Shown here: in pieces, positions 17,741 through 28,400 of the stretch
How positions within the stretch are numbered: position 1 is the first letter of the stretch
Layout of the letters: the number at the start of each line of letters is the position of its first letter
DNA from: Pontibacter aquaedesilientis
GTDB lineage: Bacteria > Bacteroidota > Bacteroidia > Cytophagales > Hymenobacteraceae
Reading direction: 5' to 3'
NCBI RefSeq assembly: GCF_014773225.1
Contig: NZ_JACXAJ010000002.1
Span: 558,001 to 622,000, forward strand
Length of the DNA stretch: 64,000 nt
Notes under the pieces: model-generated
Database searches by the model: none
What the model saw: the letters and a program-made list of their open reading frames with translations, nothing else
Told to the model about the DNA's origin: nothing
Program-made: the position numbers and the translations under genes

Positions 17741-19669
17741 TTATTTCTTGCCGTCTACTTCTTCGTAGTCCACATCAGTCACGCCGCCGTCGTCAGTGCC
17801 TGCGCCCTGCGGGCCGCCAGCCTGCTGACCGTCACCGCCAGCCGTAGTGCCTTCTTGTCCGGCACCGGCTGCGTACATCTCCTGAGATGCCGCTTGCCAG
17901 GCGTTGTTCAGACCTTCGATGGCCTTGTCTATACCTGCAATGTCCTTGGCACCGTGTGCTGTTCTGAGCTCACCCAGCGCAGTTTCGATGTTAGACTTGT
18001 TGCCTTCAGACAGCTTTTCGCCATACTCTTTCAGCTGCTTCTCAGTCTGGAAGATCATCGAGTCGGCAGCGTTCAGCTTTTCAATCTCTTCCTTCGCCTT
18101 CTTATCGGCTTCCGCGTTGGCTTCAGCTTCCTGACGCATTTTCTCGATCTCCTGCTCGCTCAGACCAGAAGAAGCCTCGATGCGTATCTTCTGCTCTTTG
18201 CCAGTCGCTTTGTCCTTGGCCGTTACGTGCAGGATACCGTTGGCGTCGATGTCGAAGATAACTTCGATTTGCGGAACGCCGCGTGGTGCTGGTGGAATGC
18301 CATCCAGGTGGAATCGACCGATAGTACGGTTATCCTTCGCCATTGGGCGTTCACCCTGCAGTACGTGGATTTCTACTGAAGGCTGGTTATCCGAAGCGGT
18401 TGAGAAAGTCTCAGACTTCTTCGTAGGTATAGTCGTGTTCGACTCGATCAATTTCGTCATTACACCACCCATGGTTTCGATACCCAGTGAAAGCGGGGTT
18501 ACGTCCAGTAGCAATACATCTTTTACTTCGCCTGTCAGAACGCCACCCTGAATCGCAGCACCAATGGCTACCACCTCATCCGGGTTCACGCCTTTAGAAG
18601 GCTTCTTGCCAAAGAACTTCTCAACTTCTTCCTGCACTCTCGGGATACGGGTAGAACCACCTACCAAGATCACTTCGTCAATGTCAGAAGTTGAAAGGCC
18701 AGCGTCCTGAAGAGCCTTCTTGCAAGGTTCCATGGAGCGACGGATCAGGTCATCTGTCAACTGCTCGAACTTGGAGCGTGTCAGTTTGCGTACCAAGTGC
18801 TTCGGCACACCGTCAACCGGCATGATGTAGGGCAGGTTGATTTCAGTTTCGTTAGAAGAAGATAGCTCGATCTTCGCTTTTTCAGCTGCTTCTTTCAAAC
18901 GCTGCAAAGCCATTGGGTCTTTGCGCAGGTCGAGGCCTTCATCGTTTTTAAACTCATCCGCCAACCAGTTAATGATTTTCGCATCAAAGTCGTCACCACC
19001 CAGGTGTGTATCACCATTGGTAGAAAGTACTTCAAACACGCCGTCGCCCAACTCCAGGATAGAGATATCGAAGGTACCGCCACCTAAGTCGAATACCGCG
19101 ATCTTCTGATCTTTGTGTTTCTTGTCGAGACCGTAAGCCAGCGCTGCCGCTGTCGGCTCGTTGATAATACGCTTTACTTCAAGACCTGCAATCTGACCAG
19201 CCTCTTTGGTAGCCTGACGCTGCGCATCGTTGAAGTACGCTGGTACCGTAATAACGGCCTCCGTTACAGTTGTGCCCAGGTAATCTTCTGCAGTGGCCTT
19301 CATTTTCTGAAGTACCATGGCCGAGATCTCCTGCGGTGTGTACTGGCGGTCGCCAATCTCCACACGCACGGTGTTGTTACCACCCTGCACTACTTTGTAA
19401 GATACCTGCTTTGCTTCTTCGCTCACCTCATTGTAGCTGTGGCCCATGAAGCGCTTGATCGAAGCGATTGTGTTCTGCGGGTTTGTGATTGCCTGACGCT
19501 TGGCAGGGTCACCTACCTTGCGCTCGCCTTTGCCGCCGTCCAGGAAAGCGACAATAGACGGAGTAGTTCTGCGGCCTTCGCTGTTAGGAATAACCACTGG
19601 CTCGTTACCTTCCATTACGGCAACGCAGGAGTTGGTTGTACCTAAGTCAATACCAATTATCTTTCCCAT
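17741..19669 (-). CDS. dnaK: Molecular chaperone DnaK (Hsp70)
   Basis: A 642-residue protein of full Hsp70 length. The ATPase domain shows [16 protein letters not shown] at residues 5-20, [12 protein letters not shown], and the phosphate motif [17 protein letters not shown]. The substrate-binding domain follows ([18 protein letters not shown]), then the helical lid and a disordered glycine- and acidic-rich tail ending [11 protein letters not shown], the EEVD-like end typical of bacterial DnaK. It is monocistronic; dnaJ and grpE are not adjacent. A sigma-54-like sequence is found upstream and may drive it. Confidence 0.98.
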   Translation of the reverse strand: MGKIIGIDLGTTNSCVAVMEGNEPVVIPNSEGRRTTPSIVAFLDGGKGERKVGDPAKRQAITNPQNTIASIKRFMGHSYNEVSEEAKQVSYKVVQGGNNTVRVEIGDRQYTPQEISAMVLQKMKATAEDYLGTTVTEAVITVPAYFNDAQRQATKEAGQIAGLEVKRIINEPTAAALAYGLDKKHKDQKIAVFDLGGGTFDISILELGDGVFEVLSTNGDTHLGGDDFDAKIINWLADEFKNDEGLDLRKDPMALQRLKEAAEKAKIELSSSNETEINLPYIMPVDGVPKHLVRKLTRSKFEQLTDDLIRRSMEPCKKALQDAGLSTSDIDEVILVGGSTRIPRVQEEVEKFFGKKPSKGVNPDEVVAIGAAIQGGVLTGEVKDVLLLDVTPLSLGIETMGGVMTKLIESNTTIPTKKSETFSTASDNQPSVEIHVLQGERPMAKDNRTIGRFHLDGIPPAPRGVPQIEVIFDIDANGILHVTAKDKATGKEQKIRIEASSGLSEQEIEKMRQEAEANAEADKKAKEEIEKLNAADSMIFQTEKQLKEYGEKLSEGNKSNIETALGELRTAHGAKDIAGIDKAIEGLNNAWQAASQEMYAAGAGQEGTTAGGDGQQAGGPQGAGTDDGGVTDVDYEEVDGKK

Positions 19670-19963
19670 TCTATAGTTTTATTATGATTCAATTACAATT
19701 TCTTTTCTACTGTTGGTAGCATCCTATCAAGGGATGTGCCAAGGCATCATAGGGGCGTTTTTTATGTCAATATGTCACATTGTTGATTCTGAGTTCAACT
19801 TTTGGCGTTTTCATTAATCATGGTAATTTCTAATTGCGACATAATTACCTATAAGTGTTCCGATTCCCAATTCTAGGTGTGTCCATCCGGATAATTAGAT
19901 ACCTGTTGGGAACGGTTACAACAGAACTCATTAGGTAGCCTATAATAAGTGAGCCCAAAAAAA
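19670..19963. other. dnaK upstream region
   Basis: About 290 bp between dnaK and the terminator of the SusD gene. It contains the sigma-54-like sequence at 19726-19742. I see no open frame worth naming and no TAnnTTTG box in dnaK orientation. Confidence 0.5.
19726..19742 (-). promoter_or_regulatory. Sigma-54-like promoter upstream of dnaK
   Basis: On the minus strand TTGGCAC-ATCCC-TTGAT matches the -24/-12 consensus TTGGCAC-N5-TTGCA with the exact five-base spacing; only the C of the -12 GC is replaced by A. The dnaK ATG lies 56 bases downstream. No heat-shock CIRCE inverted repeat is seen. Confidence 0.5.
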
Positions 19964-19990
19964 GCGCCTCACCTGTAACAGGTGAGGCGC
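19964..19990 (-). terminator. Rho-independent terminator of the SusC-SusD operon
   Basis: Perfect 12-bp stem GCGCCTCACCTG / CAGGTGAGGCGC with a TAA loop. The minus strand continues with TTTTTTT, fitting the end of the SusD transcript. Confidence 0.92.
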
Positions 19991-20019
19991 CCAGTTATAG
20001 CAGCCTTTAAGCAAGAGGC

Positions 20020-21507
20020 TTATTTATAAGCTTCATTCTGCACCAGGTTCGGATTGGCGTCTATATCAAAAGTCGGAATAGGGAATACCTGTCTGTTGCG
20101 GTCTTGTAGCGTTACAGGCGGGCCGTTTGTGCGCGACACAGCCACCAGGCTTTTTAATGCCTGCCCTGTTCTTACCAGATCAAAAAAGCTATGCCCTTCA
20201 AAGGCAAGTTCCAGGTTTCTTTCATTCCAAATGGCCTCTAACACGGCCTGTGACCCGCTCAGGTTCGTGATAGGCGTTGCGCCCGCACGACTTCTAACCA
20301 TGTTGAGGTCACTGAGTGCACCAGGTATATCGCCAGTTTTCGCTCTGGCCTCTGCTCGGTTTAAGTAGACCTCTGCTATTCTGATAATGTGAATGTTGTC
20401 GATGTTGCCAGCCTTTTGGTATTTGGTAGGGTAATACACTTTTGGTCCCGGATTATAACCAAACATGGTGCCCCTGATGTCTTTAGGGTCGGCAGTTGCT
20501 TTCTCATAAAAACCTGTATGGGCGGCAATATCCCCGCGTCCGCCAAGTGTGGATGGGAAATACCATGTTCTGATCCCGCTCGGGTCCGCGTTGTTGAAAT
20601 TAAGCTCAAACACAGATTCAGAGGTAAACTTACTGGCATAAATATTTGGGAAGTTGCTAACTAGCATATACCTCGGATTCGCAATAACCTGGTTTGCAAA
20701 CTCAATTACACGTTCCGGCTTATTTACATACAGGTAAAACCTGGAAAGGAGTGCCCTTGAAGTGCTCTTAACTGCCTGCGATCGGGTGAGTACATCAGAG
20801 GCGTGTGCTTCCGGTAGAAGCTCCAGTGACTTTAGCAGGTCGCTTTCGACATGGTCATAAGAAGCCTGTAGAGTTGCCCGGGACGGAAAAATGGATGCAT
20901 CTACTTTTCTGGATGGCGTGGTGACAATAGGAACGCCCAAGGTACCCACCACACCCGGCACTCCCCCATACATCCTGGTAAGGTCAAAGTAAGCAAGGGC
21001 CCGGACAAAGTAGGCCTGGCCTAGAATCGAGTTCTTCTGATCTTCCGTTACTTCGGTGAGCTTTGGCACCTGATCCAGAATGTTATTGGCGATGTTAACG
21101 GCACGGTAAGCTCTTGTCCATAGGTTACCGTTTTCGATATTGCCTTTGTCCAAAAGGTACGTATCCATCTCGCGATAGAAGTCCCAGGAGCCTATGCTTT
21201 GAGCCTGGTCTGACGACACATCGGACATGATCTGGAAGTTTCTGCCGTAATATTCGCCACTTTGTAGCTGGTCGTACATACCGGCAAGCGCTGCCTGTGC
21301 CCCTTTAAGGTTAGAGATAGCCATATCTTCGGAAACCTCTGCCTGCGGCTCGTGCTCCAGCACGTCACACGCGCTGCCTGAAATAAGCAGGCCCGCAAGA
21401 CCAAGGTAAACCATGTATTTACTTAAGTGGTTAGTTCTGCTAGTGAAGGTGCGCTTTGAGCCGGACAACGATTTGCCAGCTAGGGCGCGGTTGATATATG
21501 TTTGCAT
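20020..21507 (-). CDS. RagB/SusD family nutrient-uptake lipoprotein
   Basis: A 495-residue protein from ATG 21507 (the longer TTG frame adds two residues). A long basic N-terminal stretch is followed by the hydrophobic MVYLGLAGLLIS and a lipobox GSAC, so it is a surface lipoprotein with an unusually long n-region; M32 is an alternative start. The body has SusD features: early helices with the LKGAQAALAGMYDQL TPR-like start, the central RALAYFDLTRMYGGVP motif, and a C-terminal IRIAEVYLNRAEARAKTGD block with NERNLELAFEGHSFFDLVR. SusD proteins bind ligand over a SusC pore. The gene follows susC by 18 bases. Confidence 0.93.
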   Translation of the reverse strand: MQTYINRALAGKSLSGSKRTFTSRTNHLSKYMVYLGLAGLLISGSACDVLEHEPQAEVSEDMAISNLKGAQAALAGMYDQLQSGEYYGRNFQIMSDVSSDQAQSIGSWDFYREMDTYLLDKGNIENGNLWTRAYRAVNIANNILDQVPKLTEVTEDQKNSILGQAYFVRALAYFDLTRMYGGVPGVVGTLGVPIVTTPSRKVDASIFPSRATLQASYDHVESDLLKSLELLPEAHASDVLTRSQAVKSTSRALLSRFYLYVNKPERVIEFANQVIANPRYMLVSNFPNIYASKFTSESVFELNFNNADPSGIRTWYFPSTLGGRGDIAAHTGFYEKATADPKDIRGTMFGYNPGPKVYYPTKYQKAGNIDNIHIIRIAEVYLNRAEARAKTGDIPGALSDLNMVRSRAGATPITNLSGSQAVLEAIWNERNLELAFEGHSFFDLVRTGQALKSLVAVSRTNGPPVTLQDRNRQVFPIPTFDIDANPNLVQNEAYK

Positions 21508-21525
21508 GATCAAGTCTTGTTTAAA

Positions 21526-24489
21526 TTAGAAACTGATGTTGAAACCGCCCATAAATACCTTAGGCTGCGGCAAACTGTAGAACTCTATACCTTGCGTTAG
21601 CCTGTTGGAAGCGGTGCCAGTCAACTCGGGGTCAGCCCCTGTGTAATTTGTGAAGGTCAGCACATTTTGGCCTGATACATAAATTCTGGCCGATGACAAT
21701 CCTATTTTACTGATTGCCTCGGAGGGCAAGGTATAGCCTAACGAAATATTCTTCAGTCGGAGGTATGAGCCATCTTCAAGGAAACGGGATGGTCTCAGGT
21801 TACCGGCATAGTTGGCGGCCGTCATGCGGGGAACCATGGTGTCGTCGCCAGGATTCTGCCACCTGTCGAGCTGGCTGTTCATGAAGTTAAAGTCTCTTGT
21901 GCCACCGTGCTCACCGAAAAAGCGATTCCAGTTCAATTGATCATTTCCATAAGAATACTGGAAGAAGAACATCAGGTCGAATGCCTTGTACTTGGCCGTG
22001 TTGGTAAAGCCACCAAAGAAATCAGGGTTGGCGTCTCCCACAATTTTTCTGTCTACGTTGGGGTCGAATACGCCATCCCCGTTTACGTCGGCAAACATGA
22101 TATTTCCTGTTTCTTTATTTACGCCAATCTGCTCATGGAAATAGAAAGAGTATAGTGGAAAACCTTCCTGATACCTGAATATATCGCGATTGTAGACGTT
22201 GAATGGTGCTGCCAGCTTTGTTATCTTGTTTACATTTCTGGCGATATTGAAGTTAGTGTTCCAGCTGAAGTCTCCCTTATTCAGCACCTGGGCATCAATG
22301 GCAAGCTCAAACCCTTTGTTCTCCAAAGCGCCGTAGTTTTGCACAATCGTATTGAAGCCCGTGGTGCGTGGCAAAGGCACTGCCAGTAGCAGGTCGCTTG
22401 TCTTCTTGATGTAATAATCCGCAGTAACATTCAGCTTGCCTTGCAGGAAGCCCATGTCAATCCCCAGGTTGGTTTGTGCAGTGGTTTCCCATTTCAAGTT
22501 AGGGTTAGCCAGCTGAACCGGGCTTATACCTGGTAGGTCAGCATAGGCAGCACCCTGCCATAAACCGAGCGACTGGAAGTTTGTAATGCCGCTTTGATTT
22601 CCTGTGATACCATAGCTACCTCTGATTTTGAAGTTGCTCACAAATGGGGCAGCATCTTTAAAGAACGCTTCTTCGGTTAGCACCCAGCCCAAGGCTACAG
22701 AAGGGAACGTGCCCCAGCGGTTGTCCCTGCCAAACCTGGAAGAGGCATCACGGCGAACGTTCACGGTAGCGATGTATTTGTTTTTGTAATCGTAATTGAC
22801 ACGAGAGAACAAGGAGGCTATTCCCCAACTGGTTGACTCGGAACTGGCTCTTTGCACCGCTGCCGAAATTATTTTTCTGAATTCATTGCTAGGAAACTGC
22901 TCACCAGTCGCGATGGTTCGGTCAAAAATCGACTCTTGCAGGGTTGTTCCGACGAGCACATTGAAAGCGTGGTCTTGCTGGCCAAACTGGTAGCTCAACA
23001 CATTTTCCTGTATCCAGTTATCATCCTTCGTTACAACGGATTGTCCAAAGCCATTGCGACCGGCCCCGTTGTTCAGTAGGGTGTTGTCATACAAATCTTC
23101 CTGCACGCCACTGTAGTCCAGACTGAAGCTCGACCTGAGGCGTAAGCCTTGCAAGATTTCGTACTCGCCATAGATGCTGCCGAGAAAACGGCTGGTTTCC
23201 ATGCTGATATCTGTTTCATTTACAGCTGCAAGCGGATTTTCGAAAATGCTGAATTTGGTGTAGCTGCCATCTGGCTGGTAGAAAGGGAGATTGGTCGGTA
23301 TCGCAAAGGCGCCCGGAACCACACCTGAGATGTTGTCATCGTTGCGGAGGCGCTGGCGGGTATTGCGCGAAAATAAAACGCTGGTACCAACCTTTAGCTT
23401 ATCTACCGGATAGAAATCGAGGTTAACGCGGCCGTTGTTTCTTAGAAAGTTCGAGGTCTTCAATATACCTTCCTGGTCAAAATGGTTGGCGGAAACCATA
23501 TAATGCACCTTTTCATTGCCACCGCTCACAGAAAGATCATAATTCTGGACAATGCCGGTTCTAAAAATAGGGTCAGACCAATTTGTATTCAAGGCGCCAT
23601 CAGGGTTGGCGAACTTCGGCTGCTGCCCGTTGTTGGCACGGGCTTCATTCATCAGCCTTTCATAGGTAGGGCCGTCCACCACAAGGTCGTTTGGTGTAAT
23701 GGGAGCATTCTGTAAACCTACATAAGAACCGAAGCTGATCTTTGCCTTTCTGTTGCCACCACGTTTGGTTGTAATCAGCACCACCCCATTGGCAGCTCTG
23801 GCTCCATATATTGCTGTGGCAGAGGCATCTTTCAATATCTCCATGGACTCAATATCGGCAGGATTAATATCGGCAATCGGGCTTGTGGTGCCGCCGCCAA
23901 CTCCTATACCTGAAATGTCATTGGATTGGATCGGGATGCCATCCACCACATAGAGAGGGTCGCTGGAACCGTTGATAGAAGACGTACCCCTAACGCGCAC
24001 AAAGATGCCGCCCCCAGGTGTGCCCGAGTTGGCATTCACCTGCACACCGGCTGCCCTGCCCTGCAATAGCTGCTCACTGCTGGCCGTGGGTATATTCTCT
24101 ATATCTTTTGAGCTGACAGAAGTTTGAGCACTGGTTAAGGTTTTGCGGTCCTGCTCCCCATAGCCGGTAATCACGATTTCCTTTAGTTGCTTTTGATCGG
24201 GGGCTAGGGTCGCCTCGATAACAGTTTTGTTTCCGATCTCGAGCTCCAATGTTTGAAATCCAATGTACCTAAACACCAAGGTGCCGCCTTGTGGAGGGGC
24301 ATTCAATTGAAATGCGCCATTTGGCCCACTTGAAACGCCTGTGGTCGTTCCCTTGAGAATAACACTGACTCCAATAAGGCCTGATCCATCTTCCTGGGAT
24401 ATGACTTTGCCTGTTATGGTTCTGTTTTGCGCAGCAGCATGTAGTGCCAGCGCACAACAGAAAAGCATAGAAAGTAAAATGTGCTTCAT
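21526..24489 (-). CDS. SusC/RagA family TonB-linked outer-membrane protein
   Basis: A 987-residue outer-membrane transporter. The signal peptide covers residues 1-20, a carboxypeptidase-regulatory-like domain lies at about 23-100 (ITGKVISQEDGSGLIGVSV), then a TonB box-like EIVITGYGEQ, the plug (QGRAAGVQVNANSGTPGG with YVVDGIPI), and a barrel ending in a C-terminal phenylalanine (FNISF). It imports oligosaccharides or other large nutrients with its SusD partner; nothing here reveals the substrate. No glycoside hydrolase or SusE/F-type gene follows, and no anti-sigma or hybrid sensor gene lies next to it. Confidence 0.95.
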   Translation of the reverse strand: MKHILLSMLFCCALALHAAAQNRTITGKVISQEDGSGLIGVSVILKGTTTGVSSGPNGAFQLNAPPQGGTLVFRYIGFQTLELEIGNKTVIEATLAPDQKQLKEIVITGYGEQDRKTLTSAQTSVSSKDIENIPTASSEQLLQGRAAGVQVNANSGTPGGGIFVRVRGTSSINGSSDPLYVVDGIPIQSNDISGIGVGGGTTSPIADINPADIESMEILKDASATAIYGARAANGVVLITTKRGGNRKAKISFGSYVGLQNAPITPNDLVVDGPTYERLMNEARANNGQQPKFANPDGALNTNWSDPIFRTGIVQNYDLSVSGGNEKVHYMVSANHFDQEGILKTSNFLRNNGRVNLDFYPVDKLKVGTSVLFSRNTRQRLRNDDNISGVVPGAFAIPTNLPFYQPDGSYTKFSIFENPLAAVNETDISMETSRFLGSIYGEYEILQGLRLRSSFSLDYSGVQEDLYDNTLLNNGAGRNGFGQSVVTKDDNWIQENVLSYQFGQQDHAFNVLVGTTLQESIFDRTIATGEQFPSNEFRKIISAAVQRASSESTSWGIASLFSRVNYDYKNKYIATVNVRRDASSRFGRDNRWGTFPSVALGWVLTEEAFFKDAAPFVSNFKIRGSYGITGNQSGITNFQSLGLWQGAAYADLPGISPVQLANPNLKWETTAQTNLGIDMGFLQGKLNVTADYYIKKTSDLLLAVPLPRTTGFNTIVQNYGALENKGFELAIDAQVLNKGDFSWNTNFNIARNVNKITKLAAPFNVYNRDIFRYQEGFPLYSFYFHEQIGVNKETGNIMFADVNGDGVFDPNVDRKIVGDANPDFFGGFTNTAKYKAFDLMFFFQYSYGNDQLNWNRFFGEHGGTRDFNFMNSQLDRWQNPGDDTMVPRMTAANYAGNLRPSRFLEDGSYLRLKNISLGYTLPSEAISKIGLSSARIYVSGQNVLTFTNYTGADPELTGTASNRLTQGIEFYSLPQPKVFMGGFNISF

Positions 24490-24557
24490 TCCTTTTCTTG
24501 TTTAAATTGAGACTGATTTAGTTCGCTAATGGCTAGTTCTGGGCAAAACGCTTCCAG

Positions 24558-24577
24558 GCAGTGTTGTGTAACACTGC
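24558..24577. promoter_or_regulatory. Candidate operator upstream of susC
   Basis: A perfect 8-bp inverted repeat GCAGTGTT / AACACTGC around GTGT, about 70 bases upstream of the susC start. It is a regulator-site shape, but no binding protein is known here. Confidence 0.35.
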
Positions 24578-24783
24578 AAGCAAGGGGTAATCGATAACAC
24601 TTAGTATACTATATTTTGTACTGTACTATGTAATATCTGCGGATACTGCGTGCTGTTGAGTTAAAGGGCCACTCAATAGCTAGGTAAATCTGTTCTCACA
24701 AAGAAAAAGTGCTTAAATCCAGTTCGCATATTCTGCGCTGAATGCGTTTAGGTTTAAGACTTGCTGCAGGGCGCCATCGTAAT

Positions 24784-24797
24784 GTGTGATTTCACAC
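24784..24797. promoter_or_regulatory. Palindrome GTGTGATTTCACAC in the susC upstream gap
   Basis: A perfect 14-bp palindrome. It resembles the half-sites of a CRP site, but the half-sites are only two bases apart rather than six, so it may be a different operator. Confidence 0.3.
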
Positions 24798-25445
24798 CAA
24801 GTAGCACACCTTATTCATGATTGTATCTAACGAAGAAATAAGGGCTTGATATGTTATAGCCAAAGCATGAAACATTGATTTGGTAATTATACAGCTTAAT
24901 CTATATACAATCAAGTTATTTTTGTTAAAATTACTTTCTGTATAGTCTTGATAATTATCATTTTGTAAAATGAGGGCAAGGTGGCTTTAAAAATTCAGAT
25001 GTTAGGGGGAGTCTGCTGATCTGAATTGGTGAGGGTGTCGCTTTTTGAATTTTTTTGCTGTCTATTTCTTGTGATTAGGGCTGGGTAGTCTCCTAAAGGC
25101 AAATTATGGCATGCCAATTTTCATTTTACATCCTTACGGTTATACCATGATTGACTTCGCCTGAAGCTATGATTTTTTATATTTCATTGATTTCTATTGA
25201 CATAGTTTGATAAAATATTTAAAAGCTATATATTGTTATGACATTGAAGGAGATAGCATTAACCTGATAGTAGAGAATGTTGGGGAAACGAGTTATGGGT
25301 TACCTATGCTGGCTTTTCAATCTTTAAAATCTTAGCGGATCAATTCATCGCCTAGCCTTCGGTGGAATGCAATCCACCCCTGTGATAGATTTCAGCCTTA
25401 AACGCAATAATATTCCAGTTTCATTCACCTAAACCCACATTGTAT

Positions 25446-28400
25446 ATGAAAAAAGCATTACGCACTGCTTTGCGCAAATCAGGTAGCGCGGGCTGCATGC
25501 TTTTGGTTTTGGCGCTTGCCTCGCCCGAGGGAGCTCTCGCCCAAAAGCAAAAAGCCAGCAGAACCCAAAAGAAGGAGGCAGTAGCCCAGTTTGACTCGAA
25601 ATTATACAACGGCCTTACATGGCGCTCTATTGGCCCATTCAGGGGAGGGCGTTCGGCTACTGTAACTGGCGTGCCCGGCAAGCCAAACCTCTATTATATG
25701 GGGGCCGCCGGTGGGGGCATCTGGCGGACAACCGATGGAGGCTCTACCTGGGAGAATATCTCAGACGGATTCTTTGGCGGTTCTATCGGTGCTGTGGCCG
25801 TAAGTGAGGCAGATCCCAATGTAATCTATGTGGGGGAGGGTGAGAAGACCGTCCGCGGTAACGTTTCGTCTGGGCATGGTGTCTGGAAATCGGTAGATGC
25901 CGGTAAAACCTGGCAACACACGGGCTTGAAAAACTCCAAGCACATTGGCAGGATCCGGATCCACCCTGATAATCCGGATGTCGTGTATGTGGCTGCCATG
26001 GGTGACCTTTATAAGTCCAACGAAGAGCGCGGCGTGTACAAAAGCACAGATGGCGGCAAAACCTGGAAGCGGGTGCTGTTTGCTAATGCCGATGCGGGTG
26101 CCGTAGACCTGACCTTTGATCCGTCTAATCCGCGCAACCTCTACGCCACCACCTGGAATGTGCGTCGCACACCTTATAGTCTGTCCTCGGGAGGGCCGGG
26201 TTCCGGCATCTGGAAAAGTACCGATGGGGGAGACAACTGGAAAGAGATTTCCAGAAATGAAGGATTGCCCAAGGGTACGCTCGGTATCATCGGTGTAGCT
26301 GTGTCGCCTGTTAATTCAGAGCGTGTATACGCCATGGTAGAGGCCGAAGATGGGGGTTTGTTCCGATCTGACGACAGTGGCCTGACCTGGAAAAAGATGA
26401 ACGATGACCGTAGCCTGCGCCAGCGGGCCTGGTACTATACCCGTGTATTTGCCGACCCGAAAGATGAGGATGTGGTGTATGTGCTCAATGTGTCTTATCA
26501 CAGAAGCAAGGACGGCGGTAAGACATTCACCTCTGCCAATGCGCCACACGGAGACCACCACGACCTGTGGATCGCTCCTGAGAACCCGCAGCGTATGGCA
26601 ATAGCTGATGACGGTGGGGCTCAGATAAGCGCTGACGGTGGCATGAACTGGAGCACGTACATGAACCAGCCAACAGCACAGTTCTACCGCGTGACAACAG
26701 ACAACCACTTCCCTTACCGCATTTACGGGGCGCAGCAGGATAACTCCACGGTGCGTATCAGCCATCGATCATCGGGTTACAACATCACCGAAAAAGACTG
26801 GGAAGAGACAGCCGGATCGGAGAGTGCGCACCTGGCCGTTAACCCAAAAAACCCTGATGTGGTGTATGGCGGCAACTACGGTGGCTTCCTGTCAAGGGTA
26901 GACCACGACAACGGGCAGGAGCGTGTGATTAATGTATGGCCGGATAACCCGATGGGGCATGGCGCTGAAGGTATGAAGTACCGCTTTCAGTGGAACTTCC
27001 CGATCATGTTCTCGCCAAACGATCCGAACAAGCTGTATACCACCTCCAACCATGTGCATGTCACCTATAACGAAGGACAGTCATGGGAAACGATATCTCC
27101 GGACCTGACACGCAACGATCCTTCCAAGCTTGGCCCTTCTGGCGGACCTATCACAAAAGACAACACCAGTGTGGAGTATTACGGTACCATCTTCGCGATC
27201 AACGAGTCTCCGGTAGAGCCCGGCGTAATCTGGGTTGGTTCTGATGATGGTTTGCTGCACGTAACACGTGATGCTGGCAAGAACTGGACAAAGGTACAGC
27301 CAAAAGGAATGCCGGAGTGGATTATGATCAACAGCATAGAGGCGCACCCAACGCAGAAGGGCGCAGCTTATGTGGCTGCTACCATGTATAAGTCGGGTGA
27401 CTTCAGTCCATACCTTTACAAAACCACTGATTATGGAAAAAGCTGGACTAAGATCACCTCTGGTATACCTGGTCACCATTTTACCCGTGTAGTCCGTGCC
27501 GATCCTAAAAGAGACGGCCTACTGTATGCCGGCACTGAGTATGGCATGTATGTGTCCTTTAACGATGGTGCCGACTGGCAGCCATTCCAGTTAAACCTGC
27601 CAATCGTGCCCATCACTGATCTTGCCGTTAAGAATGACAACCTGATTGCCGCCACACAGGGCAGAAGTTTCTGGGTTATCGACGACCTTACGCCACTGCA
27701 CCAGTTAAATGCCAGCGTAGCAGGAAGCAAGTTTCACCTGTATAAGCCTATGGATACCTATAAAATGGACGGAGGCAACAGGGGACTTTCTAAAACGGCA
27801 GGAGAGAACCATCCGGGTGGGGTGATGGTGCATTACTTTATGCAGCAAAAGCCTGATACCACCACGACCGTGAAGCTGGATATTATGGACCGGAACGGGA
27901 AACTGATTCGTAGTTATGCCAGCAATGCAAAGGACAAGAAAGACAAGCTGGAAGTGAAGGAAGGCCTGAACCGCTTTGTCTGGGATATGAGTTACCCGGA
28001 ATCCAGCCGTTTCGATGGCATGATTCTGTGGGGGGGAGGCACCCAGGGCCCTAAGGCAATAGCAGGTACTTATAAAGCGAAGCTGACCGTGAATGGAGAG
28101 AGCCAGGAAACCGACTTTGCGATTCTACAGGATCCTCGCACCAAGGCATCACCTGAAGACCTGCAGGCGCAGTTTGACTTCCTGCTGGAGGTGCGCGACA
28201 AGCTGACAGAAACGCATGACGCCATTAAAGACATCAGAACGATGCGCTCCCAGCTTAAGACCTTGACGAATAACCTGAAAGGACAGGAGAACTATAAGGG
28301 CATTATAGAATCTGCCAACGCAATAGACAAGAAAATCACGGCGATTGAGGAGGAACTCTATCAAACAAAGAACCGCAGTGGGCAGGACCCGCTAAACTTC

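Larger units (their letters stand above)
24490..25445. other. Long AT-rich intergenic region between susC and a BNR gene
   Basis: About 950 bp between divergent genes. No open frame is supported. It holds three inverted repeats: GCAGTGTT-GTGT-AACACTGC at 24558-24577, GTGTGA-TT-TCACAC at 24784-24797, and AATTCAGAT/ATCTGAATT at 24992-25027. The stretch is rich in A and T around 24860-24970 and 25170-25260. Confidence 0.6.

Noticed and set aside
24784..24797. GTGTGATTTCACAC as a CRP site
   Set aside because: Half-sites are two bases apart instead of six. It is kept only as a generic palindrome.
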